8,436 nt of DNA from an uncultured Mucispirillum sp. (GTDB lineage Bacteria > Chrysiogenota > Deferribacteres > Deferribacterales > Mucispirillaceae), in contig CAMEOC010000033.1 of the NCBI GenBank assembly GCA_945929285.1, positions 1 to 8,436 of the forward strand, given 5' to 3'. Each line of letters starts with the position of its first letter. Positions within the stretch are counted from its first letter, which is position 1. The position numbers and the translations under genes are program-made. Under the pieces are notes generated by a model, which searched no databases, was not told the origin of the DNA, and saw only the letters and a program-made list of their open reading frames with translations. Positions 1-5,927 of the stretch are shown piece by piece.

Positions 1-635
1 ATAGCACTATATTTTTCCTTAAAACTATCTGTCTGTCTTTTGCGTAAAGATGATAAAAACTCATCTTTATATAACTGTCCTGTTAAACATAAAACTCTTT
101 TTTTAGGGAAATTAAGGCGTATTTTATTACCAACGGCATGCATTAAGTGGGTTTTACCTAAGCCAACATCACCATATATATAAATAGGGTTATTTAACTT
201 ATCAAAACCTTCAGAAGCATTTAAGCATGCAGAATAGGCAAAGGAGTTTGATTTTCCTGCAACAAATGATTCAAAGGTAAAATCTTTATTTAAAGGTATG
301 CTGTAATAGTCGTAATTATCGTTTTCTTTTACTACTTCTAAAGTTGTGCTTTCATGGACTTCTTTTTTCGTAACTTTATCCACACTATTTTGCAGCACAA
401 TTTTTATATCACAGTTTAAATGGTAAAAATCTTTTAAGGCTGATTTTATTTTTGTATAAAAATTATCTTCCACAAAGTTTTTTACAAACTTATTTTTTGC
501 CTGTAATGTGATAATGTTTGATTCAAAGGCAACAATTTTTAAATCTTTTATCCATTTATAAAGTTCTTCATCTTGAAGTTTATCTTTTACATCTGATAAT
601 ATAGCATTCCAAGTATCATCAAAATTTTTACTCAT
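1..635 (-). CDS. dnaA: Chromosomal replication initiator DnaA, N-terminal 211 residues (3' end beyond window)
   Basis: DnaA binds DnaA boxes at oriC and, with ATP, opens the duplex and recruits the replicative helicase. The visible part translates without interruption from ATG at 635. Residues 1-85 form domain I, with Trp at positions 9 and 28 and the pattern KNKFVKNFVEDNF. Residues of about 85-117 are a short, polar, poorly conserved domain II linker. Domain III (AAA+) begins at about 118 with FTFESFVAGKSNSFAYSA, followed by the P-loop GDVGLGKTHL at 145-154 and an FKEKYS stretch before the edge. Walker B, the sensors and the DNA-binding domain IV lie outside the window. The P-loop has Asp where most DnaA proteins have the second Gly of GGxGLGKT. 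The start is fixed by AGGTGA (640-645, complement) four bases upstream of ATG. The gene follows the outer-membrane gene by 22 bases on the same strand, so it is probably cotranscribed with purC. Full domain I and the DnaA N-box argue against a short Hda-type paralogue. A second dnaA elsewhere cannot be excluded. Confidence 0.93.
   Translation of the reverse strand, partial: MSKNFDDTWNAILSDVKDKLQDEELYKWIKDLKIVAFESNIITLQAKNKFVKNFVEDNFYTKIKSALKDFYHLNCDIKIVLQNSVDKVTKKEVHESTTLEVVKENDNYDYYSIPLNKDFTFESFVAGKSNSFAYSACLNASEGFDKLNNPIYIYGDVGLGKTHLMHAVGNKIRLNFPKKRVLCLTGQLYKDEFLSSLRKRQTDSFKEKYSA
376..384 (+). promoter_or_regulatory. Consensus DnaA box inside dnaA
   Basis: The 9-mer TTATCCACA is an exact match to the high-affinity DnaA box known from E. 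coli oriC and many other bacteria. It sits within the domain II linker coding region of dnaA, where it reads as NSVDK on the gene strand. It is the only exact match I found in the window. One-mismatch forms at 2302-2310, 3501-3509 and 7566-7574 are scattered and unclustered. A single site could be chance in AT-rich DNA, so binding and function are inferred. Confidence 0.4.
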
Positions 636-657
636 AACTTCACCTAAAAAATAATTA

Positions 658-1569
658 TTAAAAGAAAGCAGAAATATTTATACCAGCAGAATAGCCTATA
701 CCATTTGATGAACTGCTAAAAAGTTTCATTTCCTTTGAGCTGTATCTGTGGCTGTCTGCTATAAACTCAATAAAAGGGCTTATGGCAACAGTATCTTTAA
801 TTGTTACTTTGTATCTAAACCTTAATGATATGGTATCAGTATAATATTTTTCCTGCTCAGAATAATATACATCAGTTATCATATTAGAAAGTTTATACAT
901 ATCATTTTCCATTTCTGCTTGAAACTGCAGCACATTATTCTTGTTTATTCCAAAATTATAAGAGAATAATACGTCAAGTATTGGCACATACTTAAATTCT
1001 ATGGAGCTATATTTTAAAAAATCTACTTTAATATAAGTTAAAGGCATACCAAATATAACATTTAGCCCAGGTTTTGAATATTCATACCTTATAACAGGCA
1101 GTGGAAAACCATCAAGAAAAATTCTATTTGTAGAATATTCCACACCAAGATAAAGCCTTGAATAGTGGGCAATAGCTTTGCCTTTTATATTTTCATATTC
1201 TGTAACATGCTGAAAAACTTTAAAGGCATAAAAAACATCAAATTCTATTAAGTTAAGTGAAGTTAATGGCTCATCGCTGTATGAAGAAAGCCCAAAGCCT
1301 GCCCAGTGGCTGCCAGCTTTATAAGCATAAGTTAAGCCAAGCTTTGTAAGGGTATCGTCCCCTAAAACCTGCTGAAGCTCATATCCAAACTGATGAGGGG
1401 TGCTTGTGTGAAGCCCGTTTACTTCTATGATGTGAGTATCATGTTTTAAAGTATCTAACCACCTGTATTTAAAATCAACCCCTTCATAGGGAGTGTATAA
1501 GGCATTAGATGCAAAAGCATAAGTATTAAATAAAAGCAGTAGTATTATAAAGAATAACTTTTTAGCCAT
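658..1569 (-). CDS. Outer-membrane beta-barrel protein, function unknown
   Basis: A 303-residue protein with a clear Sec signal peptide: MAKK, a hydrophobic run LFFIILLLLF, then a signal peptidase I site after AFA at about residue 20. The mature part has no hydrophobic helix but is rich in alternating polar/aromatic beta strands (for example SRLYLGVEYS, IRYEYSKPGLNVIFG, DTISLRFRYKV). It ends in GINISAFF with a terminal Phe, the usual C-terminal signal for BAM-dependent insertion into the outer membrane. I infer a small barrel of roughly 12-14 strands. The fold resembles uncharacterised barrel families of about 300 residues (DUF6268-like), but I cannot assign one firmly or name a substrate. 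The ATG lies two bases after the stop codon of the upstream PEP-synthase-like gene, with only a weak GATGAG ribosome site inside that gene's end, so translation is probably coupled. dnaA follows 22 bases downstream. Confidence 0.8.
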   Translation of the reverse strand: MAKKLFFIILLLLFNTYAFASNALYTPYEGVDFKYRWLDTLKHDTHIIEVNGLHTSTPHQFGYELQQVLGDDTLTKLGLTYAYKAGSHWAGFGLSSYSDEPLTSLNLIEFDVFYAFKVFQHVTEYENIKGKAIAHYSRLYLGVEYSTNRIFLDGFPLPVIRYEYSKPGLNVIFGMPLTYIKVDFLKYSSIEFKYVPILDVLFSYNFGINKNNVLQFQAEMENDMYKLSNMITDVYYSEQEKYYTDTISLRFRYKVTIKDTVAISPFIEFIADSHRYSSKEMKLFSSSSNGIGYSAGINISAFF

Positions 1570-1571
1570 TT

Positions 1572-3341
1572 TTACTCATCTATTTGAAAAAGTGTATTTT
1601 TTTCTATGGCAATATCTTTTAAAAATAATGGTCCAAACCTGTGTCCTGTCCATAAAGGTATATTATTTAATACGGCAAACTCTGCAACAAATGAAAAAGG
1701 TGTAACATTTTCAAGTAACAGCCCTTTTGCATTTTTATAATTATTAAGCTTTGTAACAGGCAGGTTATAAGCAGAAATAATTTTATCTGTATAATCTTCA
1801 AGATTAATATTTGTTTCTACTTTTCCACTGCATTCTATTCTATTTAAGCCATATACTTTAAAAGCTTCTTGGTCTTTAAGTTTTATAATCATATCTTCTG
1901 CTATTAATTGAACATCAGATAAATCATAGCCGTATATTTCAGGAGGGCAGCAAAGAGCAGAAAACCTTTTATTTCTCCACTTTCTAAAAGTTATTAAGTC
2001 TTTTGTATCACTAAAAAGAGTATCTGTTAAAAGCCTGCGTATTTCATCATGGTCAAGGAAATATACATCATCTTTATTTATAAACTTACCCTTAGATCTG
2101 CCAATTTCATTAATATTATTAAGAGCATCTTTTGTTTTTATTATAAAATCAGATGCTGTTAAATAAAGCTCATCTCTTAAATCAAGCAGCTTATGTATAT
2201 TTTTTATGGCTTTTTTCAGCCTGCCCTTTCTTGTGAAAATAGAAAACCTTTTAAAATGACGGTTTAATTTTTCTATATTTTTTTCCATATTAAAAGTAAC
2301 ATTTTCCACATCACTTGCAAAATCCATATATTGTGGCAGGCTGTATTCTTTATCACTGTAAAATATAGAATTTTTCCTGGTTTTATAAACAGCATTTAAT
2401 ATAAGTGATATATTTGGGAATTTTTTTAATAAAACAGATAGATTGCTGGTAAACTCAATTGATAAATATTCATAAACAATTATAAACTGCACTATATAAT
2501 CATAAAAAGACTTATTAGCAACCATATTATAATCAAGAGATAAAATATTTTCTTTTATATTATTTAAAACATCTTCTATTTCATCATAAGAAACAGGGAA
2601 AAAATTCCTGTTTATTTTATCCATTTTAGAAAGCCCCATTTTTAGAAAAAGGTTAGGAGCATAAGACCTTCTATATAACGACCTGTTTAAGCCAATAGTA
2701 TGCATAATTTTATCAAAGGCAGTCATATTAATAAAAATTCTGCCATAGGAAGGAACAATAGAAGGTGATTCTGTTTTTAAGTTACAGGAAATAAATATTG
2801 GGTTTAAAATATCTAAAAGCTCATTATATATGGAAAAAGTAAAGTGAGAAAGTGTTTGCGGAAAATAAGAAGCAAAATAAGAGCTTGATAAAATAACTTC
2901 TTCATCATACATTCTAGATTTTGGTTCAGCACATTCTGCAGAAGTTAAAGGCCTAGGAATAGTATAATCTCTTTTATCATCATTTGTATTTTTTTCCTGC
3001 ACTAGTTCTGCTTTTTTAAATAAACATACATCTTCAAGAAGATATACTTCCATATAAAGTGGAGCAGATATGTAAGTTTCTGCTTTAAATATGGCTTCTA
3101 TTAACACAGAGATTTCAGCAATTGAAAGGCTGTGCCTGTTTTTAATGTTTCTTATATTATCCTGGTACTGGCCTTTTAATATAATAAACTCCACATCATC
3201 AATAATGCAGTGGAAAAAGCCAAAGTTTTGGTGGTAATGTGGGTGTATTTTTATTTCAATACCTTCTGTTTCATCATTATAAATTTTGAGGCCAGCCTCT
3301 TTTAATTTATCATTAATATTAAAATCTAAAATATCACCCAT
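1572..3341 (-). CDS. PEP-synthase/rifampicin-phosphotransferase-like protein, probable pseudoenzyme
   Basis: A 589-residue soluble protein with no signal peptide or membrane segment. Its layout follows the PEP-utilising family (PEP synthase, rifampicin phosphotransferase) but is degenerate. Residues of about 1-115 resemble only the tail of the ATP-grasp PEP/pyruvate-binding domain, so the nucleotide-binding part is absent. Residues 150-235 match the central region (FPQTLSHFTFSIYNELL, then GRIFINMTAF). VYFLDHDEIRRLL (426-438) and RKWRNKRFSALCCPPEIYG (453-471) are typical of the following helices. Residues of about 539-575 align without gaps to the swivelling phosphohistidine domain: LENVTPFSF lies where active enzymes have TExGGxxSH, and IPLWTG where they have IPAVVG. 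The Ser is kept, but Phe551 replaces the catalytic His and both glycines are lost. I infer no phosphotransfer activity and a possible binding or regulatory role. I chose ATG 3341, preceded at nine bases by GGGG; an in-frame TTG at 3356 would add five residues. It lies 29 bases after purC and two before the outer-membrane gene. Confidence 0.75.
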   Translation of the reverse strand: MGDILDFNINDKLKEAGLKIYNDETEGIEIKIHPHYHQNFGFFHCIIDDVEFIILKGQYQDNIRNIKNRHSLSIAEISVLIEAIFKAETYISAPLYMEVYLLEDVCLFKKAELVQEKNTNDDKRDYTIPRPLTSAECAEPKSRMYDEEVILSSSYFASYFPQTLSHFTFSIYNELLDILNPIFISCNLKTESPSIVPSYGRIFINMTAFDKIMHTIGLNRSLYRRSYAPNLFLKMGLSKMDKINRNFFPVSYDEIEDVLNNIKENILSLDYNMVANKSFYDYIVQFIIVYEYLSIEFTSNLSVLLKKFPNISLILNAVYKTRKNSIFYSDKEYSLPQYMDFASDVENVTFNMEKNIEKLNRHFKRFSIFTRKGRLKKAIKNIHKLLDLRDELYLTASDFIIKTKDALNNINEIGRSKGKFINKDDVYFLDHDEIRRLLTDTLFSDTKDLITFRKWRNKRFSALCCPPEIYGYDLSDVQLIAEDMIIKLKDQEAFKVYGLNRIECSGKVETNINLEDYTDKIISAYNLPVTKLNNYKNAKGLLLENVTPFSFVAEFAVLNNIPLWTGHRFGPLFLKDIAIEKNTLFQIDE

Positions 3342-3370
3342 TAGAAAATACCCCAATATATTTTAATAAA

Positions 3371-4246
3371 TTATTTTCTTAAAAGTTCTGCTATCTCTTT
3401 ATATCTTTTAGATGCTTCATCTGATATGTTTTTAGGAAGCACAGGTCCTGGAGCTTGTTTATTCCAGTCTAATGTTTCAAGATAGTTTCTAACCACCTGT
3501 TTATCCATACTATCCTGCACCTGGCCTGGAGTATATTTTGCTGCAAACCAAAAACGGGAAGAATCAGGTGTTAAAACTTCATCTATTAATATAACTTTAC
3601 CGTCATAAAGCCCAAACTCTAATTTAGTATCTGCAATAATAATACCTTTTGTTAAAGCCAGTTCTGAAGCAAATTTATATATGGTAATAGTGTAATCTCT
3701 CATTTGAGTGGCATAATCTGTACCCACTATTTCGCACATTTTTTCAAAGGATATGCTTTCATCATGGCCCACATCTGCTTTAGTTGAAGGAGTAAATATT
3801 GGCTCAGGAAGTTTATCTGCTTCTTTTAAGCCAGCAGGAAGTTTTATACCGCAAACAGAGCCAGTTTTTAAATAATCCTTCATACCAGAGCCTGTAATAT
3901 AGCCACGAACTACGCACTCAGCTAAAAGAGGTTTTGCTTTTTTCACAAGCATGCTTCTGCCTTCAAGCACATCTTTATATTTATGGCATACTTCAGGCAT
4001 TTCAGAAACTTCTGTTGTAATAAGGTGGTTATCTATAATATGGCTTGTTTTATCAAACCAAAATTTAGAAAGCTCTGTTAAAACTTTCCCTTTTCCTTCT
4101 ATACCTTCTGGTAAAATAACATCAAAAGCAGAAAGCCTGTCAGTTGATACTATTAAAAGTTTATCATCTAAATCATAAATATCTCTAACTTTTCCCCTGC
4201 CAACAAGTTTTAAATCAGGAAAATCAGTTTGCATTACAATATTCAT
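3371..4246 (-). CDS. purC: Phosphoribosylaminoimidazole-succinocarboxamide synthase (SAICAR synthetase)
   Basis: PurC catalyses the ATP-dependent condensation of CAIR with aspartate to give SAICAR in cytosolic de novo purine synthesis. The 291-residue length fits the longer, ADE1-like form of the family. Visible signatures are [10 protein letters not shown] (16-25, nucleotide loop), STDRLSAFD (34-42), [12 protein letters not shown] (110-121, SAICAR synthetase signature 1), FTPSTKA (151-157), ADTKLEFG (205-212, signature 2) and [12 protein letters not shown] (222-233). No key residue appears to be missing. The start is ATG 4246, with a strong GAGGTGA site (4252-4258, complement) five bases upstream. 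It is the first gene of the leftward unit, 29 bases before the PEP-synthase-like gene. No other pur gene is adjacent in the window. No purine riboswitch or PurR-type operator is recognisable in its leader. Confidence 0.97.
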   Translation of the reverse strand: MNIVMQTDFPDLKLVGRGKVRDIYDLDDKLLIVSTDRLSAFDVILPEGIEGKGKVLTELSKFWFDKTSHIIDNHLITTEVSEMPEVCHKYKDVLEGRSMLVKKAKPLLAECVVRGYITGSGMKDYLKTGSVCGIKLPAGLKEADKLPEPIFTPSTKADVGHDESISFEKMCEIVGTDYATQMRDYTITIYKFASELALTKGIIIADTKLEFGLYDGKVILIDEVLTPDSSRFWFAAKYTPGQVQDSMDKQVVRNYLETLDWNKQAPGPVLPKNISDEASKRYKEIAELLRK

Positions 4247-4360
4247 AAAATCACCTCACAAATAATATTGATAATATGAAATACAATGAAAAGCAAGGAT
4301 TTTAATTTAAAAGCCCACATTTTGCATATAAAAGAATTTTAAAACAATAGAAAAAACTAT

Positions 4361-4366
4361 ATTATA
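4361..4366 (-). promoter_or_regulatory. purC: Candidate -10 element for the purC unit
   Basis: The complement reads TATAAT in the context GGTATAATATAG. No convincing -35 lies 16-18 bases upstream (CATAAA is the nearest). If used, transcription would start near 4354 and leave an untranslated leader of about 108 bases before purC. Such hexamers are common by chance in DNA this AT-rich, so this is a weak call. Confidence 0.25.
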
Positions 4367-4423
4367 CCTTAAAAAAATAAAAATTTATGAAAAAACATGT
4401 AAAATATAATAAAATATTAACTA

Positions 4424-4441
4424 TTTACTTGAAAAAGTAAA
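4424..4441. repeat. Inverted repeat, possible operator of the Lrp-family gene
   Basis: TTTACTT (4424-4430) and AAGTAAA (4435-4441) are perfect 7-base inverted arms around GAAA. The repeat covers the candidate -35 hexamer (4429-4434) of the downstream regulator gene. Lrp/AsnC dimers bind short, imperfectly palindromic AT-rich sites and often repress their own gene, so autoregulation is a natural hypothesis. The arms are AT-rich and a chance match is possible. It lacks a GC-rich stem and a U-tract, so it is not a good terminator. Confidence 0.4.
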
Positions 4442-4457
4442 AAAAATAGATTATATA
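4429..4457 (+). promoter_or_regulatory. Candidate sigma-70-type promoter of the Lrp-family gene
   Basis: TTGAAA (4429-4434, five of six consensus bases) is followed after 17 bases by TATATA (4452-4457), an acceptable -10. Predicted transcription starts near 4464, leaving a short leader that holds just the GAGGTG ribosome site. The position fits, but the surrounding DNA is rich in such hexamers. Confidence 0.45.
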
Positions 4458-4480
4458 TTGAAAAGAAAGTGAGGTGCAAT

Positions 4481-4930
4481 ATGGCATTAGACTCTATTGA
4501 TGTTCAAATATTAAACATGTTAATTGAAAATGGCAGAATATCATATACAGATATAGCAAAGGAAGTGGGTATGAAACCACCTTCTGTTATAGACCGCATC
4601 AAAAAAATGGAGATGGACGGCTTAATTTACGACTACACTGCAAGAGTAGATTACAGAAAAATGGGTTATGATATGGTGGCATTTATCGGCGTTGTTATGG
4701 ATAACCCAGTTTATATAGATGATTTTGATAATATATTTAAAAACGTAGATGAAGATATTGTAGAGTGCTACCATGTTACAGGTGATTTTACTTTACTTTT
4801 AAAAGTTATCACTAAAAACACAAATACATTAGCAGGCATTATCCGCAAACTTAGAGAGCTGCCAGGAGTTGCCAGCACCAATACTATTTTAGTATTTTCT
4901 ACCATTGTTAATAGAGTTCATAAAGTATAA
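4481..4930 (+). CDS. Lrp/AsnC-family transcriptional regulator
   Basis: A 149-residue regulator of normal family length. Residues 3-60 form the AsnC-type winged helix-turn-helix: LDSIDVQILNMLIENGRISY, then DIAKEVGMKPPSVIDRIKKME with the recognition helix around 32-43, and the wing GLIYDYTARVD. Residues of about 64-140 are the RAM ligand-binding and oligomerisation domain, including the family core ECYHVTGDFTLLLKV (95-109) with its Gly-Asp pair. Lrp-family proteins sense amino acids or related metabolites and act as dimers to octamers on DNA; the effector here cannot be read from sequence. I chose ATG 4481 because GAGGTG (4471-4476) stands four bases upstream. The in-frame GTG at 4469 would place the start before this ribosome site. 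The gene is divergent from purC and 22 bases upstream of a glycosyltransferase, with which it may be cotranscribed. A promoter and an inverted repeat lie immediately upstream. Confidence 0.93.
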   Translation: MALDSIDVQILNMLIENGRISYTDIAKEVGMKPPSVIDRIKKMEMDGLIYDYTARVDYRKMGYDMVAFIGVVMDNPVYIDDFDNIFKNVDEDIVECYHVTGDFTLLLKVITKNTNTLAGIIRKLRELPGVASTNTILVFSTIVNRVHKV

Positions 4931-4952
4931 TATATATAAGGTATAATATTTA

Positions 4953-5720
4953 ATGGAAGATATTGCTGTAATTATACCTGTGTATAATAGAGAAAGTTCC
5001 ATAAAAGATGCAGTAGAAAGTGTATTACTTCAAACATATAAACCGTCAGAAATAATTATTATTGATGACGGTTCTTTTTTTCCCATAGAAAAAATCTTAA
5101 AAAACTATAAAAGCCATATTAAAATATATAGAAATGAAGAAAATAAAGGTGTAAGTGCTGCTAGAAATATAGGCATAGAAATAAGCAAAAGCAAATATAT
5201 TGCATTTTTAGATTCTGATGATATTTTCATACCTGAAAAGCTTGAAAAACAAATTAAATTTATGGAAGAAAATAACTTTCCCATAAGCCATACCAACGAG
5301 TTTTGGTTTAGAAAAGAAACTTTTGTAAACCAGACAAAAAACAGCCAGCGTTACGGCGGAAAAATATTAGATAAAATATTAGATAAATGTAGAATAAGCC
5401 CATCTTCTTTAATAGTTAACAGGCATGTATTTGAAAAGTGCGGCCTTTTTAATGAAGATTTAAAGGTGTGTGAAGATTATGAAATATCTATGCGGTTTGC
5501 ATTATTTTATAATATAGGATATTTAGATAAAAAACTTATTATAAAAAGAGCCATAGAAGAAAACAGCCTAAGTGCAGCTATAAACCATATAGAATATATT
5601 AGGTATAATATAATAAAAGAATTTTATGAAAAATATAACAGCATATTAAATATGGAAGAAAAAGAGTATGTAAAAAAGGAAATAAGCAGGAAAGAAAATA
5701 TTGTAAGGCATAAAAAATAA
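4953..5720 (+). CDS. Glycosyltransferase family 2 (GT-A fold)
   Basis: A 255-residue cytosolic or membrane-associated glycosyltransferase that should transfer a sugar from a nucleotide donor, probably to a surface glycan. The GT-A landmarks are in order: VIIPVYNRE at 6-14, IDDGS at 37-41 (nucleotide binding), NKGVSAARNIG at 64-74, AFLDSDD at 84-90 (metal-binding DxD), HTNEFWFR at 113-120, CRISPSS at 146-152 and CEDYEISMR at 173-181, where Glu174/Asp175 occupy the catalytic-base region. No transmembrane helix is present, and the Lys/Glu-rich C-terminus (about 235-255) is probably a charged tail. The acceptor-region wording (HTxE, GGxIL, CxISPSS, CEDY) matches a subfamily of about 250 residues found in many anaerobes; its acceptor is not known to me. 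The ATG has AAGG 11 bases upstream, a rather long spacing. It follows the Lrp-family gene by 22 bases and stands apart from any polysaccharide cluster in this window. Confidence 0.9.
   Translation: MEDIAVIIPVYNRESSIKDAVESVLLQTYKPSEIIIIDDGSFFPIEKILKNYKSHIKIYRNEENKGVSAARNIGIEISKSKYIAFLDSDDIFIPEKLEKQIKFMEENNFPISHTNEFWFRKETFVNQTKNSQRYGGKILDKILDKCRISPSSLIVNRHVFEKCGLFNEDLKVCEDYEISMRFALFYNIGYLDKKLIIKRAIEENSLSAAINHIEYIRYNIIKEFYEKYNSILNMEEKEYVKKEISRKENIVRHKK
5361..5387 (+). repeat. 12-base tandem duplication inside the glycosyltransferase gene
   Basis: The unit AAATATTAGATA occurs twice in perfect tandem, and the 12-base periodicity holds from 5361 to 5387. It encodes K-ILDK-ILDK (residues 137-145). 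Being in frame it does not break the gene, and the spacing between GG (135-136) and CRISPSS appears normal for the subfamily. It is more likely sequence drift than a recent insertion. Confidence 0.6.
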
Positions 5721-5927
5721 TCAAAATTTCTCCATAAATTAGTATATAAAACAGTAGTATTTTCAAGGTAAAATAAAATAAATAAAAAATCTATACAATT
5801 TCTGCATTAATGGGAAAAATTATCGTTGCAGTATTATAAATAACTTGTTAATGTAAACTAAAAATTATAGGTATATTATGGGATATAATATATTTATATA
5901 CATTATACATTAGGAGTTATATAGCCT
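5721..5927. other. Intergenic region before ccsBA
   Basis: This 207-base AT-rich gap between two plus-strand genes contains no reading frame with a ribosome site and no recognisable RNA gene. I see no strong hairpin with a T-run after the glycosyltransferase, so its transcription end is unclear. The gap is long enough for ccsBA to have its own promoter; the best candidate -10 is at 5884-5889. Confidence 0.6.
5884..5889 (+). promoter_or_regulatory. ccsBA: Candidate -10 element of ccsBA
   Basis: An exact TATAAT lies 38 bases before the ccsBA start codon. Transcription would begin near 5896 and give a leader of about 32 bases containing the TAGGAG ribosome site (5911-5916). No good -35 hexamer lies at 16-18 bases upstream (the region reads AAAAAT), so an activator or extended contacts would be needed. 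This is a weak call. Confidence 0.3.

Larger units (their letters stand above)
4247..4480. other. Divergent intergenic region between purC and the Lrp-family gene
   Basis: This 234-base, very AT-rich stretch separates two divergent transcription units and should hold both promoters. On the plus strand there is a reasonable -35/-10 pair at 4429-4457, overlapped by an inverted repeat at 4424-4441. On the minus strand only a TATAAT-like -10 at 4361-4366 stands out. I see no small reading frame with a ribosome site, no RNA gene and no DnaA-box cluster. Confidence 0.7.

Noticed and set aside
3342..3356. TTG at 3356 as start of the PEP-synthase-like gene
   Set aside because: The GGGG that would act as ribosome site for ATG 3341 lies directly at this TTG, and no ribosome site precedes the TTG. 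The ATG is the simpler choice.
3951..4178. 75-codon open frame on the plus strand
   Set aside because: It lies wholly antisense within purC, has no ribosome site or recognisable domain, and its composition reflects the complementary codons of purC.
4247..4480. AT-rich divergent region as a replication origin near dnaA
   Set aside because: It contains no exact or clustered DnaA boxes and lies about 3.6 kb from dnaA. AT-richness alone is not evidence in a genome this AT-rich.
4469..4480. GTG at 4469 as start of the Lrp-family gene
   Set aside because: It overlaps the GAGGTG ribosome site that is well spaced for ATG 4481. The four extra residues match nothing in the family.
4942..4947. TATAAT just before the glycosyltransferase as its promoter
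   Set aside because: It ends only five bases before the ATG, which would leave no room for a leader or ribosome site, and no -35 is visible. It is probably chance.
5105..5296. 63-codon open frame on the minus strand with a hydrophobic product
   Set aside because: It is antisense to the GT-A core of the glycosyltransferase, including the DxD region. The hydrophobic look comes from the complement of Lys/Glu/Asn-rich codons.
5741..5775. Possible terminator after the glycosyltransferase (AAAACAGTAGTATTTT)
   Set aside because: The AAAA/TTTT arms are too short and lack GC pairs, and the centre does not pair. It is not a credible hairpin.
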